Assembly: GCA_012517905.1 (NCBI GenBank) | Contig: JAAYUE010000042.1 | Location: 1-38,411 of the forward strand | Length of the DNA: 38,411 nt | Direction: 5' to 3' | Source: Clostridiales bacterium | GTDB taxonomy: Bacteria; Bacillota; Clostridia; Christensenellales; CAG-138 | Shown here: positions 32,397 through 38,411 of the stretch, piece by piece | How positions within the stretch are numbered: the first letter of the stretch is position 1 | Layout of the letters: every line of letters starts with the position of its first letter | Position numbers and translations under genes: made by a program | The notes under the pieces: generated by a model | Databases searched by the model: none | Seen by the model: the letters and a program-made list of their open reading frames with translations, nothing else | What the model was told of the DNA's origin: nothing

Positions 32397-32849
32397 ATGG
32401 AACGGCAATTCGGCAACTATCTCATCAGCGACGACAAAGCGCGCCTGCAGACCGACCGCGTCTATGAACTGCTGCACGCGACCTATTGGGCGAACGTGCG
32501 CAGCCGGGAGACCATCGAGCGCACCATAGCGAACTCCCTGTGCTTCGGGGTATATGACCGGGGCGAACAGATCGCCTTTTGCCGCTGCGTCACCGACGAC
32601 GCCACGATGTTCTGGCTGGCGGACGTGATTGTGGACGAGCGCTATCGAAGGCGGGGAATCGGCAACGCGATGGTCGAAGCGGTCCTGTCGCACGAACGGC
32701 TGCAGGGGCTCGTCGGCATCCTCTCCACGCGCGACGCGCACGGGCTCTATCGACGGGCGGGGTTTGTGGCGGCCGAACCGAACCACTTCATGCGAAAACC
32801 CGCCCTGCCGCGGCCACCGGCGGAACAGGGGGAAAGCAACTCCCAATAA
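32397..32849 (+). CDS. GNAT family N-acetyltransferase
   Basis: A 150-residue GNAT protein. The acetyl-CoA loop RYRRRGIGNAMV (about residues 81-92) follows the strand FWLADVIVDE, and LSTRDAHGLYRRAGFVAAEP (about 110-129) is the C-terminal motif of the fold. The family includes many acetyltransferases of small amines and proteins; the substrate is not evident. The first 35 residues (LISDDKARLQTDRVYELLHATYW) match the common group annotated as GNAT enzymes of the YjdJ/PhnO type. The C-terminal tail is Pro-rich. It is the second gene of a unit with the hydrolase-like gene. Confidence 0.85.
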   Translation: MERQFGNYLISDDKARLQTDRVYELLHATYWANVRSRETIERTIANSLCFGVYDRGEQIAFCRCVTDDATMFWLADVIVDERYRRRGIGNAMVEAVLSHERLQGLVGILSTRDAHGLYRRAGFVAAEPNHFMRKPALPRPPAEQGESNSQ

Positions 32850-32875
32850 TCATCATCCTATGAATAAGACGACAG

Positions 32876-32909
32876 ACGCTCCCGAGACGAAATCGGGAGC
32901 GTTTTTTTG
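32876..32909 (+). terminator. Intrinsic terminator after GNAT gene
   Basis: ACGCTCCCGA pairs exactly with TCGGGAGCGT around GACGAAA and is followed by seven T residues, 27 bp past the stop. Confidence 0.85.
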
Positions 32910-33107
32910 GACTGCGTCGCAGGAGCCCCGTCGTTTATGATAAATTGTATGCGGATTCGATCGGACGGCGATCGGGCGGACCTGTCGCAGGGAACAGACG
33001 AGACATTTGACACAACAAGCCGAAAACGTAGCGAAACGGCCCGATCGGTACATTTGTGAAGATTAAAAACAAAACATGTCGAATCCGAAAAGTTTATAAA
33101 AACAGCA

Positions 33108-33136
33108 TCGACGCGCGGATTATGCTGTGCTATACT
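33108..33136 (+). promoter_or_regulatory. Putative promoter of the DUF1002 gene
   Basis: TCGACG (33108-33113), a 17-bp spacer and TATACT (33131-33136) preceded by TGC, an extended -10 element, 29 bp before the start. No gene is seen in 32910-33107. Confidence 0.55.
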
Positions 33137-33164
33137 TGCCGCGTTACTTGAAGGAGGGATATCC

Positions 33165-34043
33165 ATGAAGAAATTTGTAGCGGCGGCGCTTGCCCTGGCG
33201 GTGAGCTTCTCGCTCTTTATACCGGCTGCCCTGGCCGTGGACGAAGGGGAGGAGCGCGTCACGATGGGTGCGGATCTCACGGACCGCCAGCGTGAGGCCG
33301 TCTATTCCGATTTTGGCATCGAGGAAGGCAGCGTGACCGAGCTGAGCGTGACCAACGCCGAGGAGCGCAGCTATCTCGAAGGCCTCGTGCCCGACGGAAA
33401 GATCGGCAGCGTCGCGCTTTCGTGCATCTATATCAAGACGCTCTCGGAGGGTTCCGGCCTGAGCATCGAACTGCACAACATCAACTACTGCACCGAGGAT
33501 ATGTACATCAACGCCCTCACCACGGCGGGTATCTCAGACGCGCAGGTGATCGTGAGCGCGCCGTTCCCCGTCTCCGGCACGGACGCGCTGACAGGCGCAT
33601 ACAAGGCCTATGAAGACATCACGGGCAACTCGCTCTCCAGCCTTGCAAAAGCCGCGGGCGCGGAGGAGCTAGTCGTCACCGGCGAGCTGGCCGAGTATAT
33701 CGGCAGCGACGACGCCACGCAGATGATCAACGAACTGAAAAGCATGCTCGACAAGACGCAGAACATGACGGACGACGAAGTGCGCGCGGAGATCAAAAAC
33801 CTTGCGGACCTGTACAACGTTTCCCTGACCAGCGCGCAGATCGAGCAGGTGCTCTCGCTCGTGCGAAAGCTCGAAGGGCTGGACGCCGACGAGCTGCAGG
33901 AGCAGCTGGTGGGCATCGCGAAAGCTGCGCAGACGGCGAACAAGGCCGGCGAGGTCGCAAGCCAGGTGTATGAGGACGTCAAGGGCTTCTTCGCCTCCGT
34001 CGGCAGCTTTTTCACCGGCGTGTTCGGCTCGAAACAGGAATAA
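33165..34043 (+). CDS. Secreted DUF1002 protein (YpuA-like)
   Basis: A 292-residue exported protein with a clear Sec signal (KKFVAAALALAVSFSLFIPAALA, cleavage near residue 24, after ALA). MGADLTDRQREAVYSDFGI near the mature start, SYLEGLVPDGKIGS and CIYIKTLSEGSGLSIELHNINYCTEDMY are the DUF1002 core, and ITGNSLSSLAKAAGAEELVVTGELA continues the family pattern. The second half is helical with a coiled-coil tendency (NELKSMLDKTQNMTDDEVRAEI). DUF1002 is common in Firmicutes and its role is unknown. AAGGAGGGATATCC gives a strong ribosome site. It is a single-gene unit with its own terminator. Confidence 0.85.
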   Translation: MKKFVAAALALAVSFSLFIPAALAVDEGEERVTMGADLTDRQREAVYSDFGIEEGSVTELSVTNAEERSYLEGLVPDGKIGSVALSCIYIKTLSEGSGLSIELHNINYCTEDMYINALTTAGISDAQVIVSAPFPVSGTDALTGAYKAYEDITGNSLSSLAKAAGAEELVVTGELAEYIGSDDATQMINELKSMLDKTQNMTDDEVRAEIKNLADLYNVSLTSAQIEQVLSLVRKLEGLDADELQEQLVGIAKAAQTANKAGEVASQVYEDVKGFFASVGSFFTGVFGSKQE

Positions 34044-34074
34044 ACGCATTCGTTATTTCCCTGCACTTTGACAA

Positions 34075-34106
34075 AAAGGATACCGCGATCGCGGTATCCT
34101 TTTTTC
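34075..34106 (+). terminator. Intrinsic terminator after DUF1002 gene
   Basis: AAGGATACCGCG pairs with CGCGGTATCCTT around the centre and is followed by T residues, about 30 bp past the stop. A-rich flanking on the left makes it usable in both directions. Confidence 0.8.
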
Positions 34107-34186
34107 CGAACGAACGGGTTGCCGGGTGGTTTTAGGCGAACGATTTGCGCCGAATTTGAGCGGGCGAGTGGGACGATATCACCAGA

Positions 34187-34252
34187 TTTTGTGGCAAAAG
34201 GGTGAACTGTTTACAATATAACAACAATATCCCCGCTTTTGGGTGCTATAAT
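34187..34252 (+). promoter_or_regulatory. Two candidate promoters for the propeller protein pair
   Basis: TTGTGG (about 34187-34192), a 17-bp spacer and TACAAT form one candidate; TGC followed by TATAAT (34247-34252) forms an extended -10 for a second. Both lie within 130 bp of the start at 34317. Confidence 0.5.
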
Positions 34253-34316
34253 AATTCAGATATAAACTTTCCCGGGGGCGACGGTTCGCCCTTTCTCAAT
34301 CAGGAGGCGGCAGACA

Positions 34317-36551
34317 ATGGATCAATACACGAACCGGAACACACCAGGTACGAACCGGACGAATTCGAGCGCGGGCAGAAGCGGCGCAGGTTCTTCCTAC
34401 GGTTCGTCGGGGCCGGAGCGCAGCGGCGCTTCCTCCGGCAGAACGTATTCCGGCTCGGGGACTTCCGACCCGACCCGCAGCGGCGCGTCGACGAACCGCG
34501 GCTATACGGGCAGCGGATATTCCGGCCAGAGCCACAGCGCATCCGGCGCGAGCCGCAGCGCTTCCGGCAGCTCCGGCGGCGGGTACTCCGGCCAGAGCCG
34601 CAGCGCATCCGGCGCGAGCCGCAGCACGGCCGGCAGTTCCGGCGGCGGATATTCCGGCCAGAGCCGCAGCGCATCCGGTGCGGGCCGCGGCACGTCCGGC
34701 AGCTCCGGCGGCGGGTATTCCGGCGGGCCGAGAAAGAAAAAGAAAAAAAAGCGCTATCGCCTGCGCATACAGCCTAGGTTTTTCTTCCTGATTGCAATCT
34801 TTATCGTGGCCGTCGCGCTGATCGTGGTTGCGCTCAAGGCGCTGAGCCTGACAAACAGCGAACCGCAGGCGCTGGAAGCGTCTCAAAAACCCGGCCTTTT
34901 TGCGGAACTGTTTAAAACGCCGACGCCGAGTCCTACGCCGACGCCGAGCCCCACGCCGACGCCGACACCCACGCCGCCGTATGAGATTCCCCATGCGGTG
35001 GACAGTACGCAGCCGAGCGTCTACGGCCTGACCACGGCGGTGGAGGTCAACGGCACGCGTGTGGACAGCTATCAGCGCGAGGATAAGATCGAGTTTCTGC
35101 CGGACGTGCCGTACACCGACGCGACGGGCATTGTCACTTTCCGCGGGAACAACTATCGCGACGACGCGTCCTATGGCACGGCCGCAATTTCGCAGCGCAA
35201 GCTTAGCGGCGTGTGGTCGATCGACACGGGCGAGCTGCAGCGCGGCATCGGCTATGAAGAAGGACGTACCTGGACGGGCAGCGGTTGGGTCGGCCAGCCC
35301 CTGATCGTGCAATGGCCGGACAACATCAAGCAGCTCATGAACATGTACGACTGGGCCAAGCAGAAGGAAGGCCTTGTCGAGGTAATCCTCGCGACGATGG
35401 ACGGCAACGTATATTTCCTCGATCTGGAGACCGGGGAACAGACGCGCGAAAAGCTGCACATCGGCATGCCGTTCAAGGGCGCGGGCGCGCTCGATCCGCG
35501 CGGGTATCCGATTCTCTATCTCGGCTCGGGCGACATGTATGCCGACGACGCGGAGAAATCCCGCGCGATGGCGTATTCGCTGATCGACTTTACGCGGCTG
35601 TATGAATTCGGCAAGCAGAACGACGAGTTCTCCCTGCGCGACTGGCACGCCTACGACAGCTCGCCGCTGGTGGACGCCGAGACGGACACGCTGATCTATC
35701 CCGGCGAGAACGGCATCCTCTATACGATCAAGCTGAACACCAAGTTTGACGAGACGACGGGGGAACTGACCATGAACCCGAGCGACGTGGTCAAGATGCG
35801 CTACGTCGGCGAGCGTTCGACCTATCCCGACAGCGGGACGAACCTCTACTGGCTCGGGTATGAAACGAGCATCGCCACGCTCGGCGAATACGGCTATCTC
35901 GGAACGAACGACGGATTTTTGCAGTGCATCAACCTCAACACGATGTCTTTGGTCTGGGCGCAGGACATCAAGGACGACACGAACGGTTCGCCGGTGCTGG
36001 AGACGGATTTCGCCAACCGCACGGCCTACATCTACATCGGTTCTTCGCTGCACTTCACGGCCGACGCGGAGCACATGGGCGACGTGTCGTTCTATAAGGT
36101 CAACGCGATCACGGGCGAGATCGTCTGGCAGCACAGCGAGCACGTGAGCACGAAGAGCGGCGTCTCCGGCGGCATCCAGGCGACGGCACTGCTGGGGAAA
36201 AACAGCATTTCCAACCTCGTGATCGTTCCCTTTGCCAGAACGCCGGGCGAGGACAGCGGCGTGCTGCTCGCGCTGAACAAAGCGACGGGCGCGGTCGTCT
36301 GGACATACAACATGGAGAAATACACCTGGAGTTCGCCGGTCGCCGTCTACGACGAGAGCGGAAACGCATACATCGTCGTCTGCGAGGGCAGCGACACGGG
36401 CGGAAAAGTCTTCCTGCTCGACGGAAAGACGGGCACGCTGCTGAGTACGTTTGATGCGGAGAAGAACATCGAAGCCTCGCCCGCCGTATATGGCAACATG
36501 ATCGTCTTCGGCACGCGCGGCATGAAGATCTGGGGCGTCAGAATCAGCTGA
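34317..36551 (+). CDS. Membrane-anchored PQQ-type beta-propeller protein with repeat-rich N-terminus
   Basis: A 744-residue protein. Residues 1-140 are a Ser/Gly/Arg-rich cytoplasmic region with three full 22-residue repeats (GYSGQSRSASGASRS type) and a partial fourth; then a lysine run, a membrane span (about 157-178), and a PTPSPTPT linker (about 201-221). The outer domain carries PQQ-like propeller blades: GNVYFLDLETGEQTREKL (about 363-380), GILYTIKLN, DGFLQCINLNTMSLVWAQD, YKVNAITGEIVWQ, LLALNKATGAVVWTYN and KVFLLDGKTGTLLST. Such propellers usually bind or scaffold partners rather than catalyse. AGGAGGCGG precedes ATG 34317. The paralogue at 36613 follows after 61 bp. Confidence 0.75.
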   Translation: MDQYTNRNTPGTNRTNSSAGRSGAGSSYGSSGPERSGASSGRTYSGSGTSDPTRSGASTNRGYTGSGYSGQSHSASGASRSASGSSGGGYSGQSRSASGASRSTAGSSGGGYSGQSRSASGAGRGTSGSSGGGYSGGPRKKKKKKRYRLRIQPRFFFLIAIFIVAVALIVVALKALSLTNSEPQALEASQKPGLFAELFKTPTPSPTPTPSPTPTPTPTPPYEIPHAVDSTQPSVYGLTTAVEVNGTRVDSYQREDKIEFLPDVPYTDATGIVTFRGNNYRDDASYGTAAISQRKLSGVWSIDTGELQRGIGYEEGRTWTGSGWVGQPLIVQWPDNIKQLMNMYDWAKQKEGLVEVILATMDGNVYFLDLETGEQTREKLHIGMPFKGAGALDPRGYPILYLGSGDMYADDAEKSRAMAYSLIDFTRLYEFGKQNDEFSLRDWHAYDSSPLVDAETDTLIYPGENGILYTIKLNTKFDETTGELTMNPSDVVKMRYVGERSTYPDSGTNLYWLGYETSIATLGEYGYLGTNDGFLQCINLNTMSLVWAQDIKDDTNGSPVLETDFANRTAYIYIGSSLHFTADAEHMGDVSFYKVNAITGEIVWQHSEHVSTKSGVSGGIQATALLGKNSISNLVIVPFARTPGEDSGVLLALNKATGAVVWTYNMEKYTWSSPVAVYDESGNAYIVVCEGSDTGGKVFLLDGKTGTLLSTFDAEKNIEASPAVYGNMIVFGTRGMKIWGVRIS
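34515..34724 (+). repeat. 66-bp tandem repeats coding Gly/Ser-rich units
   Basis: Three full 66-bp units (34515-34580, 34581-34646, 34647-34712) and part of a fourth encode 22-residue repeats starting GYSGQS. Spacing is exact, and base differences between units are few, so the array is recent or being homogenised. Confidence 0.85.
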
Positions 36552-36612
36552 ACGCCGGTCAATCGAACCGGCAGAAAACCAAAGCGACGACGAATTCGAA
36601 GGAGGGAGAGCG

Positions 36613-38411
36613 ATGGCCAGAAGAAGAAAAAGACGCATCCGCATGCAGCCGCGATTCTTTCTCATTTTGGTCGCGGTGCTCGGCACGGTGATCATCGTGC
36701 TGCTTCTGGTGAAAAAAGTAAACAACGACAAGATGGAGGTGCTGGAGGCGACGCCCGTTCCGACGGCGACGCTCGCGCCGACCGCAACCCCGAAGCCGGC
36801 GCTGCCGGACGACGTTGCGGTGACCCGCGCGGACAGCGCGAACCCCTCGCAGTTCGGCATCACGGGCGCCATCAAGGTGGACGGCAAGGACGTATCCAGT
36901 TTTTCGCGCAACGACAAGATCAGCTTTTCGCGGGATATCGAATACAACGCCCTGCCCGGCATTACGACCTTTGGCGGGAACAACTATCGGAATTCGTTTG
37001 CATACGGCACGGTTTCGCTCTCGGAAAAGCGGCTGCGCCAGCAGTGGACCAAGACCATCGGCGCGCTCGGCAACTGGAGCGGAACGGGCTGGACGGGCCA
37101 GCCGCTCATCGTGCAGTGGCCGGTCGAGACCGTCGCGGTCATGAACGTCAAGCAGAGCTACAAGGACGCGGGCGCGCCTCTGACCGAGGTGATCTATCCC
37201 GCGATGGACGGCAACATCTATTTTCTCGACCTCGATACCGGAAACGCCACGCGGGACCCCATCAACACCGGCATCGTGCAGAAGGGCACGTCCTGCATCG
37301 ACCCGCGCGGATATCCGCTGCTCTACGTCGGCCAGGGGATTCCCGTGGAAAACGAGCAGGGGAATGCGGCGGCCTATATCCGCGTGTATTCGCTCATCAG
37401 CGGCGAGCAGATTGAACAGTTCGGCGGGTTCGACTGGTTTGCCAGACGCATCTGGCAGGCCTACGACGGCAGCCCGATGATTTCCGACGACACGCTCGTC
37501 TACTGTGGGGAAAACGGCATTCTCTATTCCGTTAAGCTCAACGCGCAGTTTGACGCGGCCGCCGGCACGGTGTCCATCGACCCTGACGGGCTGATCAAGA
37601 TGCGATACGAAGGGGCGGGATATTCCAAGAGCGACGCGACCGGCGCGCGCTGGTACGGCGTCGAGAGCTCGGTTTCCGCGTTTCGCAATTATGCGTTTTT
37701 CTCGGACAACGGCGGGCGGCTCCTCTGCGTGGACCTCAACACGATGGCGATCAAGTACGTCGTGGACGTGACGGATGAAAGCGATTCGTCCGTCGTCGTG
37801 GAGGAAAGCTACGACGACAACACGGTCTATCTCTACCCGGGTTCACAGGTTCGCTCGACCGGCAGCGATCTGCCGGACGGCTATGGATACAGCTATCAGC
37901 GTAAGATCAACGGCCTGACCGGCGCGATCATCTGGGAGAAGCGCTGGATATGCTCCACCGGGGACGCGAGCGCGAGCGGCGGCGTCGTCGCGACGCCGCA
38001 CGTCGGCAAGGGGCAAATCAGCAATCTCGTCATCTATTCCTTCAGCCTCGCCGCGCTGTCCAACAACACCGCGGCCGCCGAATCTTCCGAAACGCCGAAC
38101 CCGGACGACGCGGCGCAGACGGAGAGCTCGCAGGCGGAGGTGCTGCCGCAGACGAACGCAAGCGGCGGATACACGCTCGGCGGTCGGATTGTCGCCTATG
38201 ACAAAGCGACGGGCAGCATCGTCTGGTCCGTCGAGCAGTCGAATGACTACTGGGCCAGCCCCGTCGTGGTTTACGACGCGCAGGGCAAGGGGTATCTCGT
38301 CCAGTGCGACCGCGGCGGCTATGTGACGCTCTACGACGCTTCGAGCGGCATTCAGCTCAACAGCGTGGACATCGGCAGCCGCATCGACTCCACGCCCGCG
38401 GTGTTCAACAA
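36613..38411 (+). CDS. Second membrane-anchored PQQ-type propeller protein (cut by window end)
   Basis: The frame opens at ATG 36613 behind AAGGAGGGAGAGCG and is still open at the window end, so about 599 residues are visible. A short basic N-terminus (MARRRKRRIRMQP), a membrane span (about 14-36) and a PTATLAPTATPKP linker lead into the same outer domain as the upstream gene: FGGNNYRNSFAYGT, SGTGWTGQPLIVQWP, GNIYFLDLDTGNATRD, GILYSVKLNAQFD, GGRLLCVDLNTMAIKY and IVAYDKATGSIVW align with its paralogue. It lacks the repeat-rich cytoplasmic region and has an acidic, Ser/Glu-rich loop (about 500-530). The pair arose by tandem duplication and is probably one operon. Confidence 0.85.
   Translation, partial: MARRRKRRIRMQPRFFLILVAVLGTVIIVLLLVKKVNNDKMEVLEATPVPTATLAPTATPKPALPDDVAVTRADSANPSQFGITGAIKVDGKDVSSFSRNDKISFSRDIEYNALPGITTFGGNNYRNSFAYGTVSLSEKRLRQQWTKTIGALGNWSGTGWTGQPLIVQWPVETVAVMNVKQSYKDAGAPLTEVIYPAMDGNIYFLDLDTGNATRDPINTGIVQKGTSCIDPRGYPLLYVGQGIPVENEQGNAAAYIRVYSLISGEQIEQFGGFDWFARRIWQAYDGSPMISDDTLVYCGENGILYSVKLNAQFDAAAGTVSIDPDGLIKMRYEGAGYSKSDATGARWYGVESSVSAFRNYAFFSDNGGRLLCVDLNTMAIKYVVDVTDESDSSVVVEESYDDNTVYLYPGSQVRSTGSDLPDGYGYSYQRKINGLTGAIIWEKRWICSTGDASASGGVVATPHVGKGQISNLVIYSFSLAALSNNTAAAESSETPNPDDAAQTESSQAEVLPQTNASGGYTLGGRIVAYDKATGSIVWSVEQSNDYWASPVVVYDAQGKGYLVQCDRGGYVTLYDASSGIQLNSVDIGSRIDSTPAVFN

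Noticed and set aside
34515-34724. Regular repeats resembling a CRISPR array
   Set aside because: The 66-bp units are contiguous, lack spacers and stay in frame as Gly/Ser-rich codons, so they are protein repeats.
34296-36983. Antisense ORF of 895 codons opposite the propeller protein
   Set aside because: It is a shadow of GC-rich coding DNA and the repeat array; composition is not protein-like and it crosses from one real gene into the next.

Overview
The window looks like a chromosome segment from a GC-rich anaerobic Firmicute of the Clostridia, probably an uncultured gut lineage. This is inferred from the yaaO-holB-ricT gene order known from Bacillus and Clostridia, strong GGAGG ribosome sites, sigma-A type TTGACx/TATAAT promoters, a Re-type citrate synthase and clostridial families such as DUF1002, DUF4230 and DUF5711.

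Region 1 (1-4970) is visibly more AT-rich and is foreign. It holds the right-hand remains of a prophage that ends against the 3' end of a tRNA-Asn gene: a terminase large subunit fused in frame to a tail-fibre tail piece, a glycine-rich surface protein, an endolysin and three small membrane proteins. The extreme left (1-660) is a patchwork of a DUF262 start joined to an IS30 transposase end, plus an unrecognised small ORF. Serial deletion or misassembly could both explain it.

Region 2 (4970-10558) holds tRNA-Asn, a tRNA-like relic, a PH-like membrane protein, an ornithine/lysine/arginine decarboxylase-family enzyme (YaaO), the DNA polymerase III delta' subunit, RicT (YaaT), a 2[4Fe-4S] ferredoxin and a secreted protein.

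Region 3 (10840-19285) is the most interesting part: a compact cassette of ten intact genes in one direction. It has a P22-type small terminase, large terminase, portal, scaffold-like protein, N4-gp56-type capsid protein, small head protein, neck adaptor, nozzle-like protein and two unknown proteins. No integrase, repressor, replication, lysis, tailspike or recombination genes are present. It has the base composition of the chromosome and sits between housekeeping genes. It may be a domesticated podovirus-like particle (gene-transfer-agent-like) or a very well preserved remnant.

Region 4 (19368-26763) holds a lipid kinase, a DUF5711 propeller protein, CvpA, a membrane protein with a sensor-like outer domain, DUF4230 and DUF1428 proteins and a Re-citrate synthase behind a palindromic operator. 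Region 5 (26827-31499, minus strand) is a complete polyamine uptake operon with its own XRE-cupin regulator: regulator-potA-potB-potC-potD. Region 6 (31824 to the end) holds a small hydrolase-like protein, a GNAT acetyltransferase, a secreted DUF1002 protein and two tandem paralogous membrane-anchored PQQ-type propeller proteins, the second cut by the window end.
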